Source: Candidatus Gastranaerophilales bacterium (GTDB lineage Bacteria > Cyanobacteriota > Vampirovibrionia > Gastranaerophilales > Gastranaerophilaceae). Taken from it: 64,000 bases of DNA. This document shows, piece after piece, positions 37,001-44,690 of this stretch. Position 1 is the stretch's first letter. Every line of letters starts with the position of its first letter. The position numbers and the translations under genes were made by a program. A model generated the notes under the pieces. It ran no database searches. It saw only the letters and a program-made list of their open reading frames with translations, and was not told where the DNA came from. The stretch spans positions 1 through 64,000 of the forward strand of contig CALUYS010000009.1 in assembly GCA_944325065.1 (NCBI GenBank). The letters run 5' to 3'.

Positions 37001-37199
37001 CTTCAAGTTCAACAACTGTTTCTTTGGTAAACATGTCACCACTATTATACTGTTTAAAACTATTTGCAAAGGCTTCAATCCGTTCATCTTTTTCAAGCAT
37101 ATAAGATTTAAAATCAAGCTTTGAATCACTATATCGCCAATCACGATAAACAGTATACATATTCTTTTTTGTTGATAAACTTACAGTATCTAAGCCCAT
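34011..37199 (-). CDS. Large protein with Ala-rich coiled coil and glycine-rich membrane tail, unknown
   Basis: A 1062-residue protein I cannot assign. The N-terminal 480 residues are soluble, acidic and helical, with no repeats. Around 500-515 a short hydrophobic stretch (LFVGGLGLEAVAQAGLFVW) is followed by alanine/lysine-rich coiled coil (KAAKEAAEQTAKEAAEQA, KKAYNEAYDN, KKAYDEAYE) to about 850. A basic KKAGKKAGKKAATK linker then leads to a glycine-rich hydrophobic end (GFAAGMWTSGVGAAINAA, VAGTVVGVVAGGVGALLGLA), like a glycine-zipper hairpin. Base composition is less AT-rich than the surroundings in the coiled-coil part. AGGGG precedes the ATG. The layout would suit a secreted, membrane-inserting or effector-like protein; this is speculation. 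No signal peptide is seen. Confidence 0.75.
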   Translation of the reverse strand: MGLDTVSLSTKKNMYTVYRDWRYSDSKLDFKSYMLEKDERIEAFANSFKQYNSGDMFTKETVVELEDGRLLCFDSDEFTKAYLIDLSDITKNDINFDMETDFKMIKADKSKAGYETRNDAILSYLGDDIKTKDGITLNEYLVQKETSDNSTDVDSVSATNQFYYKNISQMSSDKEEQEYYQYIIESLGGSVDNDGKITIGQESSLSKLNDKIKRFEKYMSKTDNQSKFNTLVLLQQLGLSELELIEKLTPGFLEQVKAYIGEYESVSHTDDNGFQSATSQVINFEKIMTYKYNNSDEYWMYLSLEDRKTVFDKGLQNEPDGSKISQAAQALTQLSSATSASIESTMYANLEQRVSDTTIEAYIDDFLEIFNENHNGLNGSHTYDEALEYLAMLCTENVSGEILYEFLQNSGVQKCLATLGIQKGTLPTAKTADKTAEEQLTVQKVFEAMAQKINSYIEETCTIMGDKERIESQKALDATISFLDMASGGINVKYNENQGWLFVGGLGLEAVAQAGLFVWANRAANDIVEKSTTKALKNAADEAYELATQVAKDAAELVAEKATEKAAKEAAEQTAKEAAEQAREKAQKVVLQQAKKRFTKKLGDQNKLIQLFLEIDDDKLKILFKNHFKELGDLSDKRLKFYKKTIKKNKTLQESILSKLTDENWLLLLEKDENVKKQLDNIYSNAYNNSRKKAYNEAYDNFRKSGDYKKAYDEAYETYKKDSKFIDETAQKASKSYADASDIKKTQEKAKDAASKYKKAQKSLKGKLDVDYLIEQNRHIDLNKDLIEKLRKLNKGKTVDLTDNDFAKIKDMSRGMNLRDLKNLETLSKEADAAAEALEAAKELRATTKSGMVETLNDDIKIKRHSEKGVKVDGKKTGWWNKAEDVADAVANSVDLDGKGVKLGKLADGVEEVGEKTAKKAGKKAGKKAATKTASKATTATKALRLGGVFSKFFMGVDCVSAAFDGGMMGYGIAAWAVENNAKNFVKADGSYDTTRASWVKGLGAASGACLGFAAGMWTSGVGAAINAATGGVAGTVVGVVAGGVGALLGLASAALCFKWFG

Positions 37200-37395
37200 A
37201 TTTGCCCCTAAAAATACTAAATATTATACTCATTTTTTCGACAATTTTAATAACAAACTTTAAAAAAACTTGATATAATAACTATTTAGCCCTCACCAAA
37301 AGGACATTAAAAGTAAATACTACAAGTGTTGTAGACTTTGTAACAATTTATTAATATTTATTACGATTGTTGTTGAAAAGTGTTTATGATAAAAT

Positions 37396-37629
37396 ATGTT
37401 TATGAATGAGTATTTTAAAGAAAAAATTAGTTGGTATAAAATGTATGCAGTCTTTCTTCTTGCTGCTTTGTCAGGTGTAATAACTTGGGTTTTTAATAAC
37501 AAAACAACAGCATCAAATAATGATATAATTATCGCTCTTTTATCTTTAATATTCTTGTGTATTTTGCTCTTAGGTATTGAATTGAGAGTGAGACATTATT
37601 TTAAAAACATTAAAAATGGAGAAAAGTAA
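37396..37629 (+). CDS. Small two-segment membrane protein
   Basis: A 77-residue protein with two hydrophobic helices (about 15-33 and 44-63) and a basic tail (RVRHYFKNIKNGEK). It directly precedes another micro-membrane protein (2-base gap) and the dCMP deaminase gene, so it appears to be part of that operon. I do not recognise a family. An alternative ATG lies two codons downstream. Confidence 0.55.
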   Translation: MFMNEYFKEKISWYKMYAVFLLAALSGVITWVFNNKTTASNNDIIIALLSLIFLCILLLGIELRVRHYFKNIKNGEK

Positions 37630-37631
37630 AT

Positions 37632-37766
37632 ATGAAAATATTTTTTATTGATTTAATTATCCTATTAACGATATTTACAATTTTTGGCACAATATTAAGT
37701 TCTTTAATAATTGATTGGTTGGATGATAAAAAGCTTGAAAAAAATATGAAAGAGAATAAATCATGA
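37632..37766 (+). CDS. 44-residue single-pass membrane microprotein
   Basis: A short frame beginning MKIFFIDLIILLTIFTIFG, with one hydrophobic helix and then a charged tail (IDWLDDKKLEKNMKENKS). Its TGA overlaps the ATG of the deaminase gene (ATGA), and it starts two bases after the previous small gene. The tight spacing suggests that it is translated. Function is unknown. Confidence 0.5.
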   Translation: MKIFFIDLIILLTIFTIFGTILSSLIIDWLDDKKLEKNMKENKS

Positions 37767-38215
37767 AAAATTGGGATGAGTATTTTTTAGAAATAGCGAA
37801 AACGGTTTCAAGTCGTTCAAATTGCATTCGAGCACAAGTGGGTGCCGTTATTGTTGACAAAAATAATACCATAAAATCAACAGGGTATAATGGCACACCA
37901 AGTAAAGTCGTTTCGTGCATGGAGCTTGGGTTTTGTTATAGACAAGCAAATAACATTCCATCTGGTACAAAATATGAAACCTGTAGAAGCATACACGCCG
38001 AACAAAATGCCATTATTCAAGCAGGAATGGATAAATGTAAAGATGCAACTATGTTCATTTGGGGACACAATTTTGTTTGCGTTTTATGCAAACGTTTTAT
38101 TGTTCAATCCGGTATAAAAAATATCGTACTTCAAAAAGATGAAAATTCTCCTATACTTAAATTTACAGTTCAAGATTTAATTAATGAACTTTCTAATACT
38201 GCTTTAACTTTATGA
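37763..38215 (+). CDS. Deoxycytidylate (dCMP) deaminase family protein
   Basis: Zinc-dependent deaminase of the dCMP deaminase/ComEB family, supplying dUMP for thymidylate synthesis. The 150 residues contain SNCIRAQVGAVIVD, STGYNGTP, CMELGFCYR and the zinc/catalytic motif SIHAEQNAI. The second zinc motif reads FVCVLCKRF: the CxxC pair is kept but the usual preceding Pro is Val. It is the third gene of a compact operon after two small membrane proteins and overlaps the DUF4127 gene by four bases. Confidence 0.88.
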   Translation: MKNWDEYFLEIAKTVSSRSNCIRAQVGAVIVDKNNTIKSTGYNGTPSKVVSCMELGFCYRQANNIPSGTKYETCRSIHAEQNAIIQAGMDKCKDATMFIWGHNFVCVLCKRFIVQSGIKNIVLQKDENSPILKFTVQDLINELSNTALTL

Positions 38216-39645
38216 TAAATATTGCTATAATACCTATTGATAATCGACCAGTTTGTTATGACTTAATATATGATACTTTATCTATTGATAAAAATATAAA
38301 TGTTTTATTACCTCCAATTGAATTGTTGGGTGATTTAAAAAATATAGCTAAAGTTGATAAAATATTTGCTTGGCTAAATAATATAAAAAAAATTGATGCT
38401 GTTATTGTTTCACTTGATACTATTGCTTATGGAGGACTCGTAAGTTCAAGACGCGTTAATGATGACTTTTTAATTATTAAAAGTCGAATTGATAAATTTA
38501 TTCAAATAGTAAAAAGACACAATGCCAAAATTTACGCATTTTCAAGCATTATGCGTATTTCAAATAATAATATAAATGAAGAAGAAAAAATCTATTGGGA
38601 TAAATACGGTAAACTTATTTTCAAATACTCTCAAACGATACACAAACTTACAATTGATAATAAACCCATTTTAAGAAAAAAACTCTTTTATTTGAAAAAA
38701 CAAATCCCAAATGATATCCTTAAGGATTATTTAAAAACTCGTATTCGTAATTTTAAAATTAATCAATATTATCTAAATCTACAAAAAAATGATATATTCA
38801 AAACTCTTATTTTTTCTCTTGATGATTGTAGCGAATTTGGTTTAAATATTTTTGAAGCTTCAAAACTTAGAGAAAAAAGTAATTCTTATAAAGAAATTTA
38901 TATTAAAACAGGAGCTGATGAAATACCTTTTATTCTTATTTCAAAAGCGTATAATGATATTATAAATAAAAAAAAGAAGTTAAAAATAGCAATAAAATAT
39001 GCAAACGATAATTCTATTCACAAAATTTCAAAATATGAAGATAGATCTGTTTTAAAGTCTATTTCAGATGCTATAGTTCTTTCTGGGTGTGAAATAGCAA
39101 AAAAAAATGAAAATTTTGACCTTATTTTATTTGTAAACAATTTCACAAACGAACAAGGTGAGCTTGTTATGGATATTTATGAACCAAGTTCAAAATTTAT
39201 TATTCCACTTGAAAAAATAAATAAACCTTTTTTTGTTGTTGATATCTTAAATGCTAATGGTGCTGATTTTGATTTTGTTAAAAATAATAAAATTATTTTT
39301 AGTTCTAACAATTTTCTTGGCTATAGTGCTTGGAATACGACATCAAATTCTCTTGGGTCTGCTTTGGCTTGTGCCATAATTATGTATTTAGCTGATAATA
39401 AGAATATATCAATATTTAAAAAAATCCAAGCAACAAGACTTCTTGATGATTGGATCTACCAAAGTTATTTAAGACAAAAGTTAAAAATCGATGCTAAAAA
39501 TTTAGATAATAAATTATTAATTAAGCATATGGAAAAATACCATACAATTATTGAACAAATGTTAAATTATAAATTAGAACATGTTTATTATTCCTACCCT
39601 TGGAAAAGATTTTTTGAAATTCGTATAAAAATAGGTTTAAAATGA
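38212..39645 (+). CDS. DUF4127 family protein
   Basis: A 477-residue cytoplasmic protein matching the DUF4127 pattern: IAIIPIDNRPVC at the start, LLPPIELLGD, then DAVIVSLDTIAYGGLVSSR, and later SAWNTTSNSLGSALACA. The family is uncharacterised; the DNRP and YGGL-SR blocks look like catalytic or ligand-binding loops. Both ends overlap their neighbours by four bases (deaminase upstream, ogt downstream), so all three are translationally coupled. This hints at a role linked to nucleotide or DNA alkyl metabolism. Confidence 0.8.
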   Translation: MINIAIIPIDNRPVCYDLIYDTLSIDKNINVLLPPIELLGDLKNIAKVDKIFAWLNNIKKIDAVIVSLDTIAYGGLVSSRRVNDDFLIIKSRIDKFIQIVKRHNAKIYAFSSIMRISNNNINEEEKIYWDKYGKLIFKYSQTIHKLTIDNKPILRKKLFYLKKQIPNDILKDYLKTRIRNFKINQYYLNLQKNDIFKTLIFSLDDCSEFGLNIFEASKLREKSNSYKEIYIKTGADEIPFILISKAYNDIINKKKKLKIAIKYANDNSIHKISKYEDRSVLKSISDAIVLSGCEIAKKNENFDLILFVNNFTNEQGELVMDIYEPSSKFIIPLEKINKPFFVVDILNANGADFDFVKNNKIIFSSNNFLGYSAWNTTSNSLGSALACAIIMYLADNKNISIFKKIQATRLLDDWIYQSYLRQKLKIDAKNLDNKLLIKHMEKYHTIIEQMLNYKLEHVYYSYPWKRFFEIRIKIGLK

Positions 39646-40103
39646 TAAATTTATATACTTATGAAACAGTTATTGGATATATAACTTTATATGAAGAATA
39701 TGGTTTACTTACAAAACTTTGTTTTGGAAAATTTGAACCTTTTTCAAGCCAAGAAAGATATAATGAAACGCTTACATTAAAACAAACATATTGTGAACTT
39801 AATGAATATTTTAATAAAAAACGAACATCATTTAATATCAAATTTAATTTAAAAGGAACATCATTCCAAAAAAGCGTATGGAATGAGTTATTAAAAATTC
39901 CATATGGTCAAACGAAAAGTTATTCTGATATAGCAAAAAACATTAAAAATCCTCTTGCTTATCGTGCGGTTGGACTTGCAAATAACAAAAACCCAATTCC
40001 AATAATTATACCCTGTCATCGAATAATAGGTAAACATGGAAATTTAACAGGTTATCGGGATGGACTATTATTAAAAGCATTTCTACTTAATCTTGAAAAA
40101 TAA
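39642..40103 (+). CDS. ogt: Methylated-DNA-[protein]-cysteine methyltransferase
   Basis: Suicide repair protein that transfers O6-alkyl groups from guanine to its own cysteine. The 153 residues include the N-terminal ribonuclease-like domain, FQKSVWNELLKIPYGQTKSYSDIA (helix-turn-helix), ANNKNPIPIIIPCHRII with the acceptor cysteine, and the closing GYRDGLLLKAFLL. It is the last gene of the deaminase-DUF4127 operon. A second alkylation-repair gene (mpg) is elsewhere in the window. Confidence 0.95.
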   Translation: MINLYTYETVIGYITLYEEYGLLTKLCFGKFEPFSSQERYNETLTLKQTYCELNEYFNKKRTSFNIKFNLKGTSFQKSVWNELLKIPYGQTKSYSDIAKNIKNPLAYRAVGLANNKNPIPIIIPCHRIIGKHGNLTGYRDGLLLKAFLLNLEK

Positions 40104-40171
40104 AATAATAAAGTTAATAAATTAAAACTATAATAATAATGCAATAACATTATATATTAATATAAAAAATA

Positions 40172-40180
40172 TGTTATAAT
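40172..40180 (+). promoter_or_regulatory. Extended -10 promoter element
   Basis: TGTTATAAT at 40172-40180 is a TG-extended perfect -10. The -35 region is not recognisable. It lies about 30 bases upstream of the ATG at 40210 of the exported-protein gene. Confidence 0.5.
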
Positions 40181-40209
40181 TATAAAATCTTTAATCTATG
40201 AGGAAGTTT

Positions 40210-40812
40210 ATGCAAAAATTAATAAAATATCTTATGAACTTTTTATGTTTATTAATAATGACAACAACGATACCTTTTACTGCAAATACTATTAAAGCAA
40301 GCGAAAACTATCAAGTATATGAAATTGAGAATAAACCTAAGCGTCAATTAAAAATTCAAAAAGGAGCTTTTTTAAATGCTATAAATCAACGTGAAATTTC
40401 AACCCAAACAGCAGATGAAGGCGATATTGTCACTTTTTTAAACCCACAGACTATGTACATTGATGATGAAATAGTGCTACCGGCAAGTGCAATATTTGTT
40501 GGTGAAATAACTACAGTTCGTGAACCAGTTCAAGGCACAAATGGTGTATTAAAAATAAACATATTTAAAGTTATTTTTCCTGATAACACTGAATACCCAA
40601 TGGATGGATATGTCGGTAATAAAGACGACCAGATTATAGGCGGAGAAATGACAGCACCTTTATATTATGACAAAGTTCCTCATTATCCTTCTGGTTGGAA
40701 ACGAGGGGTACTTCAATTTTGCCCAACCAATGTATATCATTATGGCAAACATACAGTTATTAAAACCGGAAAAGAAGTTACTATCCTTTTAAGACAAGAC
40801 TTTTGTTTATAA
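40210..40812 (+). CDS. Exported protein, unknown function
   Basis: A 200-residue secreted or outer-membrane-associated protein. Its N-terminal signal peptide (LMNFLCLLIMTTTIPFTANT) likely ends near an A-N-T or K-A-S site. The ATG at 40210 is preferred to the one at 40198 because GAGGA lies five bases before it. The mature part is beta-rich, with VTFLNPQTMYIDDEIVLPASAIFVGEI, a pattern that recalls exported proteins with a TrbI/LptD-like beta region, but I cannot name a family. It is followed at once by the convergent tRNA-Arg. Confidence 0.65.
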   Translation: MQKLIKYLMNFLCLLIMTTTIPFTANTIKASENYQVYEIENKPKRQLKIQKGAFLNAINQREISTQTADEGDIVTFLNPQTMYIDDEIVLPASAIFVGEITTVREPVQGTNGVLKINIFKVIFPDNTEYPMDGYVGNKDDQIIGGEMTAPLYYDKVPHYPSGWKRGVLQFCPTNVYHYGKHTVIKTGKEVTILLRQDFCL

Positions 40813-40816
40813 AAAA

Positions 40817-40890
40817 TACCCCGGACACGATTCGAACGTGCGACGCCTTCCTTAGGACGGAAGCGCTCTTTCCAGCTGAGCTACCGAGGC
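40817..40890 (-). tRNA. tRNA-Arg (anticodon CCU)
   Basis: A 74-base cloverleaf on the minus strand: acceptor GCCTCGG/CCGGGGT, D-arm GCTC..GAGC, anticodon stem CTTCC/GGAAG with loop GTCCTAA (anticodon CCT at 40856-40854), and T-loop TTCGAAT. CCA is not encoded. The gene ends five bases from the stop codon of the convergent exported-protein gene. Confidence 0.93.
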
Positions 40891-40913
40891 AAATATATTT
40901 TTATAATAATCTT

Positions 40914-40957
40914 AAAAGCGTTAGCTGTCAATTATTTAATTGACAGCTAACGCTTTT
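40914..40957. terminator. Strong bidirectional hairpin terminator
   Basis: Arms 40914-40933 and 40938-40957 form a perfect 20-bp stem with a 4-base loop. The stem ends in A4/T4 and is followed by T6 on the plus strand, so it can work in both directions. On the minus strand it lies after the HdeD-like gene and before tRNA-Arg(CCU). Confidence 0.85.
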
Positions 40958-40999
40958 TTATTCAACGTATTTAAAACTTGATTATATAAAATACGTTTC

Positions 41000-41554
41000 T
41001 TATTCCCTAGAAACAACATATTTACAAGTTGATGATAATCCAAGCAATGTTAATCCTGAGAAAATAAAATCAACACTTAAAAGTAAACCAACTGTAATCA
41101 AAGCACTAAAAGGCAAGCTTGCCAATATTATAGCAGCTAACATAAACTGGACTATTGATACAACAGCTGCTAACCACCAATAGGTAAGAACCTTTCGATT
41201 ATGAACAGCAAAATTTAAAGAATTTATACCCTCAAGAATAAAGTATGTTGCTAAAACTATCGTCAACAAGAACATGTTGAACATCGGGTGAATTATTAAT
41301 ATTACTGCTGATGATAACATTAAAATCCCAATTATTATGGATAAAACAGGTTTTGATAAAAAGTTTCGGTTTATTATTGAATTAATAATTTTATATAAAC
41401 CACCAATAAATAATAAAATACTTATAATTAAACTAGCAGCATAACCTGTAATTACAGGCATAAATAACATTAGAATACCAAGTATTGTAAAAATTATACC
41501 CTCAGCAACAAAAAAACTTAAACATTTTGAATAGTTACTTTTATACACTTTCAT
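41000..41554 (-). CDS. HdeD/DUF308-type membrane protein
   Basis: A 184-residue integral membrane protein with about six hydrophobic helices and the repeated EGI..ILG / GLYKIINS / GINSL pattern of HdeD-like (DUF308) proteins; the E. coli member is an acid-resistance membrane protein. The ATG at 41554 has AAAGG four bases upstream and is preferred over a frame opening further up (41635). It lies after the amino-acid ABC operon on the same strand, with a strong hairpin downstream. Confidence 0.78.
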   Translation of the reverse strand: MKVYKSNYSKCLSFFVAEGIIFTILGILMLFMPVITGYAASLIISILLFIGGLYKIINSIINRNFLSKPVLSIIIGILMLSSAVILIIHPMFNMFLLTIVLATYFILEGINSLNFAVHNRKVLTYWWLAAVVSIVQFMLAAIILASLPFSALITVGLLLSVDFIFSGLTLLGLSSTCKYVVSRE

Positions 41555-41643
41555 TATCCTTTCATTTATACTCAAAGCTAATATTCTATTAATAAGATAT
41601 TTCTTATGTAAAAACATTAACAAAAAGTCTAACATTTATAAAT

Positions 41644-42324
41644 TTAAACATTTATATGATTATACTTATTATTAAGATATTGAGCCAATTTAGACAAAAC
41701 AAAACATATAATAAAATAGATAAGTAAAGTAAAAATCATAATAACAAAATCTTTGCGAGTAATTTCAGATATTATTTCAGCAGCTCTTGTTAATTCAATA
41801 AGTCCTATTACAGAAACAAGAGAAGTGTCTTTAATAAGTGATGAAAATTGTGCTATCCAAGCAGGTAAGGACTTAGCCAAAACTACAGGTAGTATAATAT
41901 ATTGAATAGTCTGTATAGTTGAAAAACCCAAAGATTTTGCATCCCAAATTTGCTGGCGATCTATATTTTCCATTCCGCTTCTTACGATTTCTGCTATATA
42001 AGCACTTGTGAATAAAGTCAAAGATATTAAAGCCGTTTGCATTTCAACCGAGTTTAACCCCAAATATGATGTTATATTATAGGTATTAAATAGATATGGC
42101 GATATTGTATAATGAATAAAGACAATATATAGAATAAGAGGAATTGATCTTGTTAATTCAATAAAGCAAGCACAGATAAAACTTACAAAAGGTAATTTAA
42201 AAAAACGTACAATACCTAGTATAATACCAAGCAAAAGACTAAAAATAATGCTATAAAAAGATAAAATAAAAGTTATTTTAAACCCGTTTAAAAGATAAGG
42301 TATATGATTAATTAAGTCATTCAT
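41644..42324 (-). CDS. Polar amino-acid ABC transporter permease (second)
   Basis: A 226-residue HisM/GlnP-type inner-membrane permease with about five helices. The EAA-loop reads WDAKSLGFSTIQTIQYIILPVVLAKSLPAW. The N-terminal FILSFYSIIFSLLLGIILGI segment is typical of the family. It overlaps the other permease gene by four bases and probably pairs with it as a heterodimer. It is the last gene of the ATPase-binding protein-permease-permease operon. Confidence 0.92.
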   Translation of the reverse strand: MNDLINHIPYLLNGFKITFILSFYSIIFSLLLGIILGIVRFFKLPFVSFICACFIELTRSIPLILYIVFIHYTISPYLFNTYNITSYLGLNSVEMQTALISLTLFTSAYIAEIVRSGMENIDRQQIWDAKSLGFSTIQTIQYIILPVVLAKSLPAWIAQFSSLIKDTSLVSVIGLIELTRAAEIISEITRKDFVIMIFTLLIYFIICFVLSKLAQYLNNKYNHINV

Positions 42325-43001
42325 GTAAATGCTACCTCTTTATATTTAATTTTTAAACAAAATTCAAATATATATGTAAAAATTAAAACAATACTTGTTA
42401 AACTCGTATATAGGATAAGACATAAGGTAAAATATTCAATAATTCGAAAATCATCAGCTATTTTTTGATAACTTATATAAAAAATGTCACTAACAGCAAT
42501 GAAACTCAGAAGAGACGAATTTTTAATAAGGTTAATAACCTGAGAGCCAAGTGGAGATATGACATTTTTCAACGCTTGAGGGAAAATAATCAATCTAAAA
42601 GTTTCGAATGAAGAAAATCCTAGAGCAAAAGCAACATTTTTCTGTTCTCCTTTAATTTGAGCAATGCCACTTCTTATAACTTCTGAAAAATACACACCCT
42701 GATATATTGAAAGAGATATTATACCACTCATTATTGGAGAAAAAGTCAAGCCAATTTCTGGTAAAAATTTAAAAACTACGTAAATTTGAAGTAGAAGAGG
42801 TGTATTACGGATAAATTCAACAAAAACAACAATAACTTTTTCAAGTATTTTATTTCCTTTTAAAACACGAAAATAAGTAATGATACTTGCAAATAAAAAA
42901 GCAAGTAAAAAAGCAAATATACATACATAAACAGTTGTTTTTAAACCTTCAAAAACTTGAGGCAAGCTTTCATATATAATTGAAAAGTCAACATTATACA
43001 T
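42321..43001 (-). CDS. Polar amino-acid ABC transporter permease (first)
   Basis: A 226-residue HisQ/GlnP-type permease. Family marks are FVEFIRNTPLLLQIYVVFK, YQGVYFSEVIRSGI and the EAA-loop AFALGFSSFETFRLIIFPQALKNVISPL. It lies three bases after the binding-protein gene and overlaps the second permease gene by four bases, so the transporter subunits are made in step. Confidence 0.93.
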   Translation of the reverse strand: MYNVDFSIIYESLPQVFEGLKTTVYVCIFAFLLAFLFASIITYFRVLKGNKILEKVIVVFVEFIRNTPLLLQIYVVFKFLPEIGLTFSPIMSGIISLSIYQGVYFSEVIRSGIAQIKGEQKNVAFALGFSSFETFRLIIFPQALKNVISPLGSQVINLIKNSSLLSFIAVSDIFYISYQKIADDFRIIEYFTLCLILYTSLTSIVLIFTYIFEFCLKIKYKEVAFT

Positions 43002-43004
43002 AAT

Positions 43005-43793
43005 TTAGTTCTTAATCCATTTTTGCTTAAGTTTTTTTAACTCACCTGTTTGCTCCATTTTATTTAAAGCATCATCAATATAAAAAAGAAGTTTATGCGA
43101 TTCAAGTCCTTTTTTTAAAGCAATAGCATAAGGTTCTTTAGTATAGCGTTTTGACAATATTTTAAATTGTTTATCATTATCAATTAATCCAAGTAAAATA
43201 CTGTCATCAGTAATTAATGCATCGCCACGATTATTTTTTAAAGCAGCAAAAGCATCATTATATGTTCTATATCCTTGGATTAAAGACTCAGGAGCTATAT
43301 TCTTAATATTCCTATCAGCTGTAGTCCCCAAAACAATAATAATTTTTTTATTTCTTAAGTCGTTAATATTTGAAATAAGGCTATCTTTATTAACCATAAT
43401 AGCTTGTCCTGCTATATAATAAGGACGAGAAAATTCAACAACTTGTTTTCGTTGTTCAGTGACAGTCATAGTTGCAATAACCATATCAATTTGACCTGAA
43501 TTTAAAGCAAGAATTCTATTCTGAGGAGTAACTTGCACAAATTCAACCTTATTTGGATCATTTAGAATATATTTTGCTATTAAACGAGCTAAATCAATAT
43601 CATATCCTGAAATTTTTTGATTATTATCAATAAATCCAAAAGGTTTAGTATCATATTTTACGCCGACTATAATTTTGTCACGTGCTTTTATTTTATCATA
43701 GATGTCAACAGTTTGTTTTTGACTATTATTTGTACAACCAGAAATAAGAAATCCAGTAACTAATAAAATAAGGCAAATAAAAATATTTTTCAT
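43005..43793 (-). CDS. Amino-acid ABC transporter substrate-binding lipoprotein
   Basis: Periplasmic binding protein of family 3 (262 residues). The signal peptide ends in the lipobox LISGC, so it is anchored as a lipoprotein even in this diderm cell. The body shows IIVGVKYDTKPFGFIDNNQKISGYDIDLARLIAKYI, VQVTPQNRILALNSGQIDMVIATMTVTEQR and DALITDDSILLGLI, typical of glutamine, glutamate/aspartate or arginine binders. Exact ligand is not predictable by eye. Confidence 0.93.
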   Translation of the reverse strand: MKNIFICLILLVTGFLISGCTNNSQKQTVDIYDKIKARDKIIVGVKYDTKPFGFIDNNQKISGYDIDLARLIAKYILNDPNKVEFVQVTPQNRILALNSGQIDMVIATMTVTEQRKQVVEFSRPYYIAGQAIMVNKDSLISNINDLRNKKIIIVLGTTADRNIKNIAPESLIQGYRTYNDAFAALKNNRGDALITDDSILLGLIDNDKQFKILSKRYTKEPYAIALKKGLESHKLLFYIDDALNKMEQTGELKKLKQKWIKN

Positions 43794-43827
43794 AATTTAA
43801 TATTTCTCCAAACTAAAATACTACAAG

Positions 43828-44559
43828 CTAAAGACTTTGGACGTGGCTTAAAAATTCATTTGCTTCAATTGTTTTAGGGCTATTAAAAAAATCACAAGAT
43901 GAAGATTGTTCCCAAATAGTACTATTGTGCATAAATACAATTTTATCAGCTATTTCAGATAAAAATCTTAATTCGTGAGAAACAATAACCATAGTAAGCC
44001 CATCATTCTTTAAATCTCTCATAACATTTAAGACATCCAATGTCATTTGTGGATCTAATGCTGAAGTTGGCTCATCAAAAAGCAAAATTTGTGGTTCCAT
44101 CGCAAGACATCTTGCAATAGCAACTCTTTGTTTTTGCCCGCCTGAAAGTTGATGAGGATAAAAGTTTTCCCTATCAAGTAAATCAACTTTTCTCAATAAT
44201 TCACGTGCTTCATTATATGCACGATTCTTTTCCATTTTTTTAACTTTAATAGGAGCTAAAGTAATATTTTCAATAACAGTATAATTTTCAAAAAGATTAT
44301 AACCTTGAAAAACAATACCTATTTTTTTTCTTGCTTCTTTTATATTTTTTTTTGAATCAAGTTTTATACCGTCAATAAAAATATTTCCAGAATTTATAGT
44401 TTCCAAAGCATTAAGTGTTCTTAAAAAAGTACTTTTTCCACAACCTGAAGAACCAATAATACCAACAATTTCTCCTTTTTTTATTTCAAGGTTAATATCT
44501 TTTAAAACACATAAATTTTTATTGTAAAACTTATTTAAACTCTCAACTTTAATCATCAT
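43828..44559 (-). CDS. glnQ: Amino-acid ABC transporter ATPase (GlnQ-type)
   Basis: ATPase that powers the importer, 243 residues. Walker A GSSGCGKST, Q-loop IGIVFQGYNLFENYTV, signature LSGGQKQRVAIARCLAMEP, Walker B ILLFDEPTSALDP and switch His in VIVSHELRF. The GlnQ/HisP-specific FQGYNLFENYTVIENI block supports amino-acid specificity. It is the first gene of the minus-strand operon and has a predicted promoter 57 bases upstream that overlaps a divergent one. Confidence 0.94.
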   Translation of the reverse strand: MMIKVESLNKFYNKNLCVLKDINLEIKKGEIVGIIGSSGCGKSTFLRTLNALETINSGNIFIDGIKLDSKKNIKEARKKIGIVFQGYNLFENYTVIENITLAPIKVKKMEKNRAYNEARELLRKVDLLDRENFYPHQLSGGQKQRVAIARCLAMEPQILLFDEPTSALDPQMTLDVLNVMRDLKNDGLTMVIVSHELRFLSEIADKIVFMHNSTIWEQSSSCDFFNSPKTIEANEFLSHVQSL

Positions 44560-44615
44560 AACAACATTAAAACAAAAGCCAACAAATAAATCAAATGTTA
44601 AATTTTAATAAGTAT

Positions 44616-44643
44616 AGTATAGTTTAATAATTTGCAAAGACAA
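44616..44643 (-). promoter_or_regulatory. Predicted promoter of the amino-acid ABC operon
   Basis: Minus-strand TTGTCT (44643-44638) and TATACT (44621-44616) are 16 bases apart, 57 bases upstream of the glnQ start. The element physically overlaps the divergent plus-strand promoter at 44631-44659. Confidence 0.5.
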
Positions 44644-44659
44644 ATTTTTGAAGTAAAAT
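44631..44659 (+). promoter_or_regulatory. Predicted divergent promoter for the envelope gene run
   Basis: TTTGCA (44631-44636) and TAAAAT (44654-44659) are spaced by 17 bases. The element would drive the 37-residue microprotein, the M23 protein and perhaps the LptD-like gene. Confidence 0.45.
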
Positions 44660-44690
44660 GTTAGGTAGTAATAAACTTGAGGGATTTTAT

